The notes beneath the pieces were generated by a model that did no database searches, was not told the origin of the DNA, and saw only the letters and a program-made list of their open reading frames with translations. Positions 8,018-16,198 of a DNA stretch of 36,530 nucleotides are shown piece after piece. Numbering within the stretch: the first letter of the stretch is position 1; each line of letters opens with the position of its first letter. A program made the position numbers and the translations under genes. This stretch comes from JAHIYU01 sp964476155 (GTDB taxonomy: Bacteria > Krumholzibacteriota > Krumholzibacteriia > LZORAL124-64-63): positions 1 through 36,530 of the forward strand of contig CAYYYS010000027.1 in the NCBI GenBank assembly GCA_964476155.1. The letters run 5' to 3'.

Positions 8018-8648
8018 GGCGACCCTCGACTATCTGCGCCAGGGTGGCTGGGTGATGCTGCCCCTGGTGGGCGTGTCTCTCGTCATGTGGACGTTGCTGG
8101 TGGAGCGCTGGCGCGACCTGCGCGAGATGCGCGGTCGTGACCTGGATACACCCGGCGTGCTGGCTGTCTGCCGCGGTGAGCAGGATGTATCCGACCTGGA
8201 CGGCGTACGGGCCCGGCTGGCGTCCAGTTTCGCCGTTGCGCGCACCGGCCGCCTGCGTCTGGACCGCGAGATCCTGGCGCACCTATCCTCACGCATCGAC
8301 GGCAAACTGGAGCACCGGCTCGCGGAGATCAGCGTGCTGGCGGCGGTGGCGCCCCTGCTGGGCCTGTTGGGTACGGTGCTGGGCATGATCGAGACTTTCC
8401 AGGTTATTTCCGACTTCGGCACCGGCAACGCCCGTGCCCTGGCCGGGGGAATTTCCGTGGCGCTGGTGACCACGCAGACCGGCCTGTTGGTGGCGATTCC
8501 CGGCTTGCTGGCGAGCAGCCGGCTGCGGCGCATCGCCGAAGAGCTTAAGCTGAGTCTGGCCGAGACCGCCCAGATGATCGATCGCGACCTGACCCGCCGG
8601 GGCGGGCTTCGCAAGTGCGGAAGGAGATCCGGACATGATCAACATTAG
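8010..8648 (+). CDS. exbB: Biopolymer transport protein ExbB
   Basis: The 212-residue inner-membrane protein is a regular short ExbB/TolQ-family subunit. An N-terminal membrane segment (about 15-31, VMLPLVGVSLVMWTLLV) is followed by a cytoplasmic loop and two further helices containing VAPLLGLLGTVLGMIETF and ALVTTQTGLLVAIPGLL. With ExbD it forms the proton channel that powers TonB. A TTG start is inferred from overlap with the upstream gene and placement of the first helix. The tail (RKCGRRSGHDQH) overlaps exbD by 14 bases. Confidence 0.9.
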   Translation: MVEATLDYLRQGGWVMLPLVGVSLVMWTLLVERWRDLREMRGRDLDTPGVLAVCRGEQDVSDLDGVRARLASSFAVARTGRLRLDREILAHLSSRIDGKLEHRLAEISVLAAVAPLLGLLGTVLGMIETFQVISDFGTGNARALAGGISVALVTTQTGLLVAIPGLLASSRLRRIAEELKLSLAETAQMIDRDLTRRGGLRKCGRRSGHDQH

Positions 8649-9054
8649 AAGCACCCTGCGCGGTGGCGGCGACAATGTCGACGTCAACATGTCGCCGCTG
8701 ATCGACATGGTCTTCCTGCTGCTCATCTTTTTCGTGGTGACGACGAGTTTCGTGAAGGAATCGGGCATCGAGGTCTCGAGCTCCACCGCTTCTACGGCCG
8801 AGGTGAAGGAGAAGGGCACGTTGATGATCGGCATCACCGACACGGGCGACGTCTACATGGAGGGCAAGAAGGTGGACTACCGTTCGGTACGCGGTCTGGT
8901 GGAACGCGCACTGGCCGAGAATCCCGAAGCCGGTGTGATCGTCGTCGCGGACAAGGGCAGCCAGACCGGTGATGTGGTGAAGGTCATGGACCAGTGCCGT
9001 CTGGCCAACGCCAAGAGCGTGTCGCTGGCGGCCAAGCGCGAGGGGGACATGTGA
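8635..9054 (+). CDS. exbD: Biopolymer transport protein ExbD
   Basis: This 139-residue protein has the ExbD/TolR layout: a short cytoplasmic N-terminus, one membrane helix (about 20-42) with the conserved proton-binding Asp24 in NMSPLIDMVFLLLIFFV, and a periplasmic domain with the family's VVVADKGSQTGDVVKVMDQC block. The ATG is preceded by GGAGA within exbB. Its TGA overlaps the GTG start of tonB. Confidence 0.93.
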   Translation: MINIRSTLRGGGDNVDVNMSPLIDMVFLLLIFFVVTTSFVKESGIEVSSSTASTAEVKEKGTLMIGITDTGDVYMEGKKVDYRSVRGLVERALAENPEAGVIVVADKGSQTGDVVKVMDQCRLANAKSVSLAAKREGDM

Positions 9055-9671
9055 GCCGTCTGGTTCAGGCCGCCCTGGTCGCCGTGCTGATCAACGCGGT
9101 CCTGCTGGCCGCGGCCGCCCAGCTCGTGCGCGATCGTCCCCAGGCCCAGGACATGACCGTGCCCACGGTCGTGTCCCTGCTGAACGTGCCCCGGGACGAG
9201 ACGCCGCCCGAGGAGGAACAACGCCAGGAGCCCGAACCGCCGCAGCCAAAGCCCCAGGTGGATTTCGCGCCCGAGCTGCCCACGCCGTCGCTGATGGCGC
9301 CGTCGCTGTCAGGCCCCGCGGTGGCGCTGGACCCGGCGATGTTCGGCATGGCGGCGCCCATGGACGCCATGATCTTCGAGACGGGCGATCTCGACAGCGC
9401 GCCCCGGTCGGTGGTGCGCACGCCGCCCCAGTATCCGTATCGTGCCCGTCAGCGCGGTATCGAGGGTTCGGTGACGGCCCGCTTCCTGGTGGGCCTCGAC
9501 GGCCGAACCAGCCGGATCACCATCCTCAGTTCCGAACCGGCGGGGTTTTTCGACCAGGCCGTCGTCGACGCCGTGTCGCGCTGGCGCTTCGAGCCGGGCG
9601 TTCTGGCCGGTCAACCCGTCGCCTCCTGGGTCGTCACGCCCATCACTTTCGATCTGGGTGGCTCCCGATGA
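9051..9671 (+). CDS. tonB: TonB energy transducer
   Basis: The 206-residue protein has an N-terminal membrane anchor (about 3-23), a proline- and glutamate-rich linker (ETPPEEEQRQEPEPPQPKP), and a C-terminal TonB domain with YPYRARQRGIEGSVTARFLV and AVVDAVSRWRFEPG. It spans the periplasm and transfers energy to the receptor's TonB box. GTG 9051 overlaps the exbD stop and has AGGGGG before it; an upstream ATG at 8994 would add residues lying inside exbD and is not favoured. The stop overlaps the next ATG. The linker is short, suggesting a compact TonB of the TonB2 kind. Confidence 0.92.
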   Translation: MSRLVQAALVAVLINAVLLAAAAQLVRDRPQAQDMTVPTVVSLLNVPRDETPPEEEQRQEPEPPQPKPQVDFAPELPTPSLMAPSLSGPAVALDPAMFGMAAPMDAMIFETGDLDSAPRSVVRTPPQYPYRARQRGIEGSVTARFLVGLDGRTSRITILSSEPAGFFDQAVVDAVSRWRFEPGVLAGQPVASWVVTPITFDLGGSR

Positions 9672-10888
9672 TGCGCCGTCTGATCCTGATCCTCCTCGCG
9701 GCTCTGACCCTGCAGCCCGGATCGATCCGGGCGGCCGCCGATCAACTTGATCCTCTCGATCCCGCCGGTGCGCCGAGAGCTGTGCGTCGTGCCGTTTTCC
9801 GGGCCGAAGCCGCCCGCGGTCGGGACGATACCGCCGCGGCCGTGACCCTGCTCAATGAGGCCCTGGCCGGGGGCGGGGACCGCGACCATCCGGTCCTGCG
9901 CTACCGACTGGGCGCCTATCTGTTGGAATTGGGCCGCCCGGCCGAGGCCGTCGAGCACCTGCGCCGGGCCAGCGAGCAGGCCGAACACTCCGAGGCCGTC
10001 TGGCGCGACTATGCCCGCGCCGCCTACGAACTCGGCGACTATCCGGTCGCGGCCGGGGCCTTTGCCGAGGCCTATCACAGCCTGGATGACTGTCATCACG
10101 AGGACGACGATCACGAGTCTCCTCCGCCCGACGGCCAGCTCATGTATTACAGCGCTATTTCCTGGATTCTGGCCGAGCGGTCCGTCGAAGCCGTGGATGT
10201 TCTCGTGCCGCTGACCGCGTCGGTATCTGATACCGTGCCGCGCGCCTGGGTACAGGCCCTGGTCTCGGCGGCCGCGGCCTGTGACCAGTCGTCTCGTGCC
10301 GATGTGGCCGTCGAGCAACTCGTGAGCGATCACCCCGACGCGCCGGACGTCTGGATTCTGGCCAGTCAACAGGCCCAGCTCCGTGACGACCTGCCCGCCG
10401 CCGCCCGGCATCTGCAGGTGGCCGACTGGCTCTCACCCCTGTCGCCCCAGGAGTCCAGACGTCTGGCCGAGATCTATGGTGCTACGGGTCTGCCGCGACT
10501 GGCCGCGCGTCGATACGCCACGCTCTGGCCCGCTGACGCCCGGCTGGCCCGTCCGCTCGCCGTTTCCTGGTTGCAGGCGCACGAACCCGACAGCGCGCGG
10601 GTGGTTCTGCAGGCGGCGCTGGCGTCCGAACACGATGCGGGGTTCTGGTCCCTGCTCGGCGATCTGGAGTACGAGACGGAGCGGTGGGAGGCGGCCCGCA
10701 CCGCCTTTGCGCGGGCGACGGAGCTCGATCCCGATGCGGGGCGGGCGTGGCTCATGCGGGGAGCGTGTGCGCTCAAGTTGGAGGATCATGACGGGGCCCG
10801 TCGGTTGTTGGAGCGCGCCGTCGAGCATGCGTCGTTCGCCGCCGAGGCGAGGCGTTTGTTGCGCCACCTGGATGTGACAAACCAATAA
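9668..10888 (+). CDS. Periplasmic TPR protein of the TonB operon
   Basis: The 406-residue protein has a signal peptide (MMRRLILILLAALTLQPGSI, cleavage near RAAA) and repeated TPR units (for example RYRLGAYLLELGRPAEAVEH, FWSLLGDLEYETERWEAART and RAWLMRGACALKLEDHDGAR). TPR proteins close TtpC-type TonB operons in other bacteria and are thought to help receptor or TonB contacts. An unusual acidic-histidine patch, DDCHHEDDDHE, lies at about residues 140-150 and may bind a divalent metal. The start overlaps the tonB stop. It is the last gene of the operon. Confidence 0.85.
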   Translation: MMRRLILILLAALTLQPGSIRAAADQLDPLDPAGAPRAVRRAVFRAEAARGRDDTAAAVTLLNEALAGGGDRDHPVLRYRLGAYLLELGRPAEAVEHLRRASEQAEHSEAVWRDYARAAYELGDYPVAAGAFAEAYHSLDDCHHEDDDHESPPPDGQLMYYSAISWILAERSVEAVDVLVPLTASVSDTVPRAWVQALVSAAAACDQSSRADVAVEQLVSDHPDAPDVWILASQQAQLRDDLPAAARHLQVADWLSPLSPQESRRLAEIYGATGLPRLAARRYATLWPADARLARPLAVSWLQAHEPDSARVVLQAALASEHDAGFWSLLGDLEYETERWEAARTAFARATELDPDAGRAWLMRGACALKLEDHDGARRLLERAVEHASFAAEARRLLRHLDVTNQ

Positions 10889-10922
10889 GGTGAGGGATTG
10901 TTTTTACACGTTTAAATTGTGA

Positions 10923-10967
10923 CTAGTGCTCCGCCAACCCCCAATATCCTGTTTGACAGAACACTAG
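10923..10967. repeat. Copy of a dispersed short repeat (collapsed MITE-like form)
   Basis: The core CCGCCAACCCCCAAT begins at 10931 and runs to ACACTAG at 10967, matching one arm of the 166-bp inverted repeat at 16822-16987 with three differences over the 36-base core. The outer end of the opposite arm (CTAGTGCT, 10923-10930) is joined directly to it, as if the middle had been deleted. Confidence 0.8.
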
Positions 10968-11147
10968 CGGGCTGTTGAAAGACACATTCTGGTGCACGGT
11001 GCTTAGTGGTTACCCACATCCACGGCCCCACAGGTGACCCCAAATTTGATGTGGGGTGCTGCCCACGGACCTCCAGGTGTCCCTGTTTTTTAAGTATGCT
11101 ATTGACCACATCACCCCGGGGTGATGCAGCTTGCTGGTTCGACTCCC
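10968..11147. other. Non-coding region with palindromes
   Basis: No gene is seen between the repeat and the methyltransferase. A perfect 16-bp palindrome ATCACCCCGGGGTGAT lies at 11110-11125. A weaker inverted pair, ACCCACATCC / GATGTGGGGT, lies near 11011-11060. No T-run follows either, so a simple terminator is not supported. The start of the region (GCGGGCTGTTGAAAGA) resembles ends of insertion elements, but no transposase is present. Confidence 0.4.
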
Positions 11148-11897
11148 TCAGCCCGCGGCATTTCCGTAACAAGTCAAATGCCCATCCGAATAAAACACCT
11201 CGTACGCATCCGGCAAAAACGCCCGCAAACAATCCGCGATACTGAAAATAACCACTGCCCGATCCTGCCCCGCCAACTCCGCCGCAAGCCGCTCATAAAA
11301 CGCCCGCCCCTCGCCATCCGGTCGCACCGGCCGGTACAGATAGATGAAGTCCAGCCCAAGCGCCGACTGCGTCATCACATCACCCACGACCCATTCCACC
11401 CGCTCCGGCTCGATCCCCAGCCACGCCTGCAGCTGCCGCCCCGACTCCACCATCCGGCTCGACAGTTCGATCTGCACCGTGCGTCGATGGGGGTAGAGCT
11501 TCATCATCAACAGGCCCTGTAGCCCGTTGCCGGCACCGAAATCGGCGCTCACTGTCTCGGGCCGAATGTACTCGCCCGCCTTGAGCAACGGCGAAACGCC
11601 GCCTGCGTGGCACCAGTAGCCGCCGAACTTGTCCATGCGCGCGCGTTCGTCGCGGGTGTAGGGGGCTTCGTAGCCGTGGACGTGGGCGTAGAGGGTGAGG
11701 AAGGCTTCTTCGACGGTTTCGGCGTCGTCGTCCTCTATGGCCGCGAGGAAACGTGACTGCAGCGCGGTGTAGTCGCCATACAAGCCGAAGGGATCGGGAG
11801 GCGCGGGCAGGTCGGCGAATAGATCCATCAGTGCGACGAGACGTTCGATCTCGCGCGCGGGGCGTTCGTCGTCAATAAAAATCCGCAGCAGGGTCAT
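11148..11897 (-). CDS. Class I SAM-dependent methyltransferase-like protein
   Basis: The 249-residue protein has a helical N-terminal region and then a Rossmann-type methyltransferase core: motif I as VSADFGAGNGLQGLLM, an acidic residue after strand 2 (TVQIELSSRM), and a later DFIYLYRPVRPDGEGRAFYE block. The motif order resembles class I methyltransferases acting on proteins or small molecules; the substrate is unknown. The ATG at 11897 begins MTLLRIFIDDERP; the frame is open further upstream but would run into the divergent gene's control region. It diverges from the next methyltransferase with about 105 bases between. Confidence 0.65.
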   Translation of the reverse strand: MTLLRIFIDDERPAREIERLVALMDLFADLPAPPDPFGLYGDYTALQSRFLAAIEDDDAETVEEAFLTLYAHVHGYEAPYTRDERARMDKFGGYWCHAGGVSPLLKAGEYIRPETVSADFGAGNGLQGLLMMKLYPHRRTVQIELSSRMVESGRQLQAWLGIEPERVEWVVGDVMTQSALGLDFIYLYRPVRPDGEGRAFYERLAAELAGQDRAVVIFSIADCLRAFLPDAYEVFYSDGHLTCYGNAAG

Positions 11898-12002
11898 CGG
11901 TACCTTCCGGGCTGTCGTGGCAATCAGTCTATCATGTCCCGCCGACGTTGACGCCCTCCCAAAGGTGGGCGACAATCCGGTCATCCACAACAAGGACGGA
12001 TC

Positions 12003-12737
12003 ATGGGCGACCGCTACAAAGAGCAATGGGAGGCGCTGGGTCGCACCGACCCCTACTGGGCTGTGCTCTCACATCCAGAGAAAAAGGGGGATCGCTGGGA
12101 TCGGGACGAATTCTTCGCCACCGGGGAGGCGGAGATCGCCGCGGTTCTGACGCGACTGGATGCGCTGGGTGCGCGACCGCAGTTCGGCACGGTTCTGGAT
12201 TTCGGTTGTGGCGTGGGGCGGCTTTGCCGGGCGTTGGCGTCGCGTTTCGAGCGGGTTTTGGGCGTGGACGTGTCGCAGGCCATGCTCACCGAGGCCTGCG
12301 CGGTCAATGCCGATCTTGCCAACATCGAGTTTGTTCGCAACGACAACATCAACCTCGATATCGTGCCCGATCAATCGGTCGACCTGCTCTACTCGAATCT
12401 TGTCCTGCAGCACATGCCACGTGAACGCCAGCGGGCCTATATCGCCGAATTCAGTCGTGTCGTCCGTCCCGGCGGTGTGCTCGTGTTCCAGGTTCCGTCG
12501 CGTCATGATCTGAGAACGCTCAAGGGATGGCTCCATCGGTTGCTCGGCAATCGCGGGCTTAACCGGATCCGCCGAATGCGTCACGGTTCCGAGGGTGTGA
12601 TGGAACTTCATTGCCTGCGTCGGCGCGAAGCCCTGGCCATGCTGGCGTCGACCGGAATGACCGTGCTCGACGTAGTGCGCAACATGGAGGCGGGACATGG
12701 ATTTGTCAGTTACTGTTATGTTTCGCGGAAGGGCTGA
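12003..12737 (+). CDS. SAM-dependent methyltransferase (Methyltransf_11/25 type)
   Basis: This 244-residue protein has clear class I motifs: VLDFGCGVGRLCRALA (motif I, about 64-79), VLGVDVSQAMLTEA (motif II), SVDLLYSNLVLQHMP (motif IV) and VVRPGGVLVFQVPS (motif VI). The family methylates small molecules, lipids or sugars; nothing here fixes the substrate. ATG 12003 has AGGACG upstream. It ends 10 bases from the end of the convergent GNAT-like gene. The nearby deacetylase and GNAT-like genes suggest a surface-polysaccharide or lipid context (inference). Confidence 0.8.
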   Translation: MGDRYKEQWEALGRTDPYWAVLSHPEKKGDRWDRDEFFATGEAEIAAVLTRLDALGARPQFGTVLDFGCGVGRLCRALASRFERVLGVDVSQAMLTEACAVNADLANIEFVRNDNINLDIVPDQSVDLLYSNLVLQHMPRERQRAYIAEFSRVVRPGGVLVFQVPSRHDLRTLKGWLHRLLGNRGLNRIRRMRHGSEGVMELHCLRRREALAMLASTGMTVLDVVRNMEAGHGFVSYCYVSRKG

Positions 12738-12746
12738 GGGGTGATG

Positions 12747-13799
12747 TTACCCGTAAACCTCGGTATCGCTGTCACCGTGCCAGAGATTCCATTCGCACCT
12801 GGAGACATCAATGTCATGGTCGTTGTTCATTACTTTATATGTAAAACGCGGATTGCGTTGCCGTTCTATGAAACCATATTTTGCCAGGCACTTTCTGGCT
12901 ACGGGGGAAGTGGCGAATACCATTACATTTTGAATGCCGTATTCGTGTCGCAGGGTTGACAGTGCCGTGCTGATCAACGCCTCGATACAGGGAACATCAT
13001 CGACTGGCGAGACCAGATCGACGATCCACCCTCGTTTCGCATTAATCTCATCGATCTTGAGAACGATCGCGCCACGCAGACGATCCTTGTCGGTCGCCTT
13101 CAGAATAATGTAATCCCGAAGCGCACAGTCCCGGTATCGCCAGTTAAGGTATCTGCTGTCTTTTCGAGGCTGCATGATGTCCTGCATGACGGAAATATCC
13201 GCGAGTTGGTCGAACGAGTTTTCGAAGTGATCAACCGTCTCGATCGAAAGACCTTTCACCGAGCCGGTCGTCAGGCTTGTGATCATGCGTTTCAGGGTAG
13301 ACACGATAAAGAGTGCAAAATAGCCGAGAAGCCTGATCGGGCTGACATCCTGGTAAAACGGGCGTAGTACGGCAACCATCATGTTGGTGTTGGGACCATC
13401 GACATACCCCAGAAAGCGCCGGGTCAAGCTGTACATCGTATCGCTGATGCCCTTCTGCAGTATGATGTCATGATCTTCGCAGGCGACACGCATCATTTCC
13501 GTGCCCAGCTTCTTGCCGCGACACTCGGAATCGACCATCGCGTCCACTTGCCAGGCTGCGTCCAGCTTGATTCCCCTGTAGAACAGGAAAGCCGGCATCG
13601 TATTCACGGTCCCGAACAGTGCATCCTTGCGCCACAAGCCGAGGGGATTGTTCATGCGGAGGTCGGGCGACAGGGTCTCTCGCCATGTGAAGGCCTTGAT
13701 GATGGCGGGTCCGTACTGTGACCATTTCAGATAGCCCTCGAATAAAAGGTCACGTTGTGTGTCGTCAATGGCCTGAAACCGGTACTCTTCCGTATTCAC
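12747..13799 (-). CDS. GNAT-fold acyltransferase-like protein
   Basis: The 350-residue protein carries an acetyl-CoA-binding motif AMVDSECRGKKLGTEMMRVA (about 88-107) typical of GNAT enzymes, a central hydrophobic stretch (PIRLLGYFALFIVST), and a second half with LNWRYRDCALRDYIIL and a terminal WNLWHGDSDTEVYG. Proteins of this two-part layout are often encoded with polysaccharide deacetylases in surface-polysaccharide loci. The GTG start has GGAGGG before it, and the next gene upstream ends 17 bases away, so the two form an operon. Its base composition is visibly less GC-rich than the neighbouring dsr and TonB regions, suggesting transfer. The substrate is unknown. Confidence 0.7.
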   Translation of the reverse strand: MNTEEYRFQAIDDTQRDLLFEGYLKWSQYGPAIIKAFTWRETLSPDLRMNNPLGLWRKDALFGTVNTMPAFLFYRGIKLDAAWQVDAMVDSECRGKKLGTEMMRVACEDHDIILQKGISDTMYSLTRRFLGYVDGPNTNMMVAVLRPFYQDVSPIRLLGYFALFIVSTLKRMITSLTTGSVKGLSIETVDHFENSFDQLADISVMQDIMQPRKDSRYLNWRYRDCALRDYIILKATDKDRLRGAIVLKIDEINAKRGWIVDLVSPVDDVPCIEALISTALSTLRHEYGIQNVMVFATSPVARKCLAKYGFIERQRNPRFTYKVMNNDHDIDVSRCEWNLWHGDSDTEVYG

Positions 13800-13816
13800 C
13801 CAGAGCCCTCCGTCGG

Positions 13817-14827
13817 CTATTGCCCAAGCAGTTTTCGTACCGTATCACGAAGGCCGGACGTTGCGATCTTGAACTGTGAGATGGTCGTCTCGGCGCCGAC
13901 ACCTATGCGCTTCAACTGGAATACATCCTGATCAGCGGCGTTGAGTCCCCTGATCGCCGTCACGGCGCAGCTGACGTGTTCATCCTTCAGGGCCGTGATT
14001 ACATCCGCATTGTAGTCGTCGGGTTCGCCGTTCGGGTAGGCGAAGCCATGGCTGAGCCGACCTGTCTCGCGTAAAACATCCCGGCAGGATGTGGATACTT
14101 CGTTCTTCATGTCGGGAGGTGTGAGCCTTGTCAATATCTCGTGATATACGGAATGGGCCCCTATGGTGATGAGGTTACTCTCGCTCAAGTCGTGGACCTC
14201 ATCCCAGGAAAGCATCGAGAAGGTTTTTGCCAAGTCCGTATTCGTATCATATCCCATTAACCGGAGGATATTCTGAAGCAATTCGTTCTTCTTGTCGCTG
14301 GGAAGTGCTTTCAGCGCCGCATTGATGTCTTCATATGCGTCCCTGCGATCATCATGAGATCTTAAGATGTACTTCTTGAGTCCGAAGGGGGCAAGGTCTA
14401 CCGTATCGTCGTGATATTGGGCCACTGCAAGATAAATAATATCCGGCCATAGAATGTCCTGTGTTCCGATCAGGCCGGTCGTGATGAAAAGGGTTGCGGG
14501 AATATCGAACTTAATTAAATACCGGCAAGCGTGCGTGTTGTTATGATACCCGTCGTCAAAGGTGATAACGGCCGTGTGTGGAGGCGGTGATTCGCCTCTT
14601 TGCAGCATGTCCGCTACATCGGCAAGTGGCAGTATGGTATAGTGGGTGTGAAGGTAGTCGATCTGCTCGGTGAAAGAGTGATAGGGAAGCTGACAGCCGC
14701 AAGGGACATCAAGGGAGTGGTTCGGGACGCCATGATACATGACGACGAGGATCTTGTCCCTGTTGATGTGGCGGATTAAACGGTGCAGGCCAAGAAACAG
14801 GAATACGGAGTATACAAAGTATTTCAT
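13817..14827 (-). CDS. Polysaccharide deacetylase (NodB family)
   Basis: The enzyme should remove N- or O-acetyl groups from a surface glycan. It has the NodB motifs TFDDGY (motif 1, metal-binding Asp), HSVYH (motif 2, metal-binding His pair) and FAYPNGEPDDYN (motif 3). An N-terminal hydrophobic stretch (YFVYSVFLFLGL) may be a membrane anchor. I chose the ATG at 14827 (336 residues) because GGGAG lies upstream; an ATG at 14869 would add 14 residues but has no ribosome site. It is followed by the GNAT-like gene. Both genes share a lower GC content than their surroundings. Confidence 0.85.
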   Translation of the reverse strand: MKYFVYSVFLFLGLHRLIRHINRDKILVVMYHGVPNHSLDVPCGCQLPYHSFTEQIDYLHTHYTILPLADVADMLQRGESPPPHTAVITFDDGYHNNTHACRYLIKFDIPATLFITTGLIGTQDILWPDIIYLAVAQYHDDTVDLAPFGLKKYILRSHDDRRDAYEDINAALKALPSDKKNELLQNILRLMGYDTNTDLAKTFSMLSWDEVHDLSESNLITIGAHSVYHEILTRLTPPDMKNEVSTSCRDVLRETGRLSHGFAYPNGEPDDYNADVITALKDEHVSCAVTAIRGLNAADQDVFQLKRIGVGAETTISQFKIATSGLRDTVRKLLGQ

Positions 14828-15199
14828 CTTGTTAAACACTCCCTTGGCGATCCTGGGCCGCGTGTCCATGCATCAACCCACATGAAAACCTACCACTCGA
14901 TCACGCGTGACGAGCTAATGGACCACAAGTAAGATATGATGCGCAATTGTATGTGTTACGTCTGAATAAGTGAAAAATTATCAGTATGGAATGCAGGTGT
15001 CAATGATAATCCGCCAACCCCCAATTTCCTGTATGACGGAACACTAGGCGTTGAGAAGCCCATGGCGTATGCTGCAACCACATGATCACCGGGCGGGCCT
15101 GGAATCGGAAACAAGAGCCGGGTCAGTCGTGGCGTATCGGCGGATGTCACATCCGCAGAGCGCTTGCGCTATTGGAGAATTGGAGCAGGACTTTACGCC
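14828..15199. other. Intergenic region with repeat copy and hairpins
   Basis: No gene is supported. It holds a repeat copy (15011-15047) and a perfect hairpin GCGGATG-TCA-CATCCGC (15140-15156) upstream of the exporter gene, followed by a weaker AGCGC/GCGCT pair. A ribosome site GGAGCAGGA precedes the exporter ATG. The hairpin lacks a T-run. Confidence 0.4.
15011..15047. repeat. Copy of the dispersed short repeat (single arm)
   Basis: This 37-base copy starts CCGCCAACCCCCAATTTCCT and ends CACTAG, in the same orientation as the copy at 10931-10967. It matches the right arm of the 166-bp element at 16822-16987 with three differences over the 36-base core. No opposite arm is visible beside it. 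Confidence 0.8.
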
Positions 15200-16084
15200 A
15201 TGTATTTTCAGACTGCGGACCTGTCGGTCAACCCATTCGTCCCGCCGCTGGTGGCCTTCGTCATTTCCTTCTTCACGTCCATGGCCGGCGTGTCGGGCGC
15301 CTTCCTGATCCTGCCCTTCCAGATCAGCGTGCTCGGCTTCACCTCGCCGGCGGTCAGCGCCACCAATCAGCTCTACAACATCGTGGCCATCCCGAGCGGC
15401 GTGTACCGGTACGTGCGCGAGGGGCGCATGGTGTGGCCGTTGACCTGGATGGTTGTCGCGGGGACGGTGCCGGGGGTTGTGGCGGGGGCGCTGATCCGCA
15501 TTCGCTACCTGCCCGATCCGCGCGATTTCAAGCTCTTCGCGGGGCTGGTACTCCTGTATGTCGGCGTGCGCCTGTTGGCCGATCTGCTGGTAAGGGTGCG
15601 GCCGCCGGTGGCGGCGGACGTGGGCGATTCGGCCGTCGTGATCGAGCGGAGCGACCTGTGGCGGCTCGTCTATGCTTTCCAGGGACGGACCTTCTCGGTG
15701 AGCACGCCGATGATCATGGCGCTGAGTCTGGTGGTCGGTGTGGTCGGGGGCGTGTACGGTATCGGCGGCGGCGCCATCATGGCGCCGGTCTTCGTGGCCA
15801 TCTGGCGGCTGCCGGTCTACACGATCGCGGGGGCGGCCCTCATGGGCACTTTTCTCACTTCGGTCGTCGCGGTGGTGCTCTACCAGATCATCGCGCCCCA
15901 TTATCCGGACCAGGCCGTGTCGCCCGACTGGTGGCTCGGCGTCCTGTTCGGCGTGGGTGGTTTTGCGGGGATGTACTGCGGCGCGAGACTGCAAAAACGG
16001 GTGTCGGCCGGGGCAATCAAGTGGCTTTTGGCGGGTTGTATCCTATTCACAGCAGCGCGTTATATTATAGGCTTTTTCTATTAG
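15200..16084 (+). CDS. TauE/SafE-family sulfite/organosulfonate exporter
   Basis: The 294-residue protein has about eight hydrophobic segments arranged in two halves, each opening with the family's small-residue motif (MAGVSGAFLILPFQISVLGF in the first, GVYGIGGGAIMAPVFVAIW in the second). TauE/SafE proteins move sulfite, sulfoacetate or related anions across the inner membrane. ATG 15200 is chosen because GGAGCAGGA precedes it and the product begins MYFQTADLSVNPF as a short periplasmic N-terminus; the open frame further upstream adds non-membrane residues. Its position beside the dsr region supports a role in sulfite balance, which is inference. Confidence 0.85.
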   Translation: MYFQTADLSVNPFVPPLVAFVISFFTSMAGVSGAFLILPFQISVLGFTSPAVSATNQLYNIVAIPSGVYRYVREGRMVWPLTWMVVAGTVPGVVAGALIRIRYLPDPRDFKLFAGLVLLYVGVRLLADLLVRVRPPVAADVGDSAVVIERSDLWRLVYAFQGRTFSVSTPMIMALSLVVGVVGGVYGIGGGAIMAPVFVAIWRLPVYTIAGAALMGTFLTSVVAVVLYQIIAPHYPDQAVSPDWWLGVLFGVGGFAGMYCGARLQKRVSAGAIKWLLAGCILFTAARYIIGFFY

Positions 16085-16198
16085 CGAGGGTGCTTTGCAG
16101 GGCATATGATTGATGGCGAGTCATCACGTCCGGGCCGCACCGTATCGCGCGGCCGGCGCAGCATGTTTCGAAGGTTCGAGACTACAGGGGTGATAGAC

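Noticed and set aside
11136..11146. GGTTCGACTCC resembling a tRNA T-arm
   Set aside because: The flanking bases do not pair as a T stem and no acceptor, D or anticodon arms precede it.
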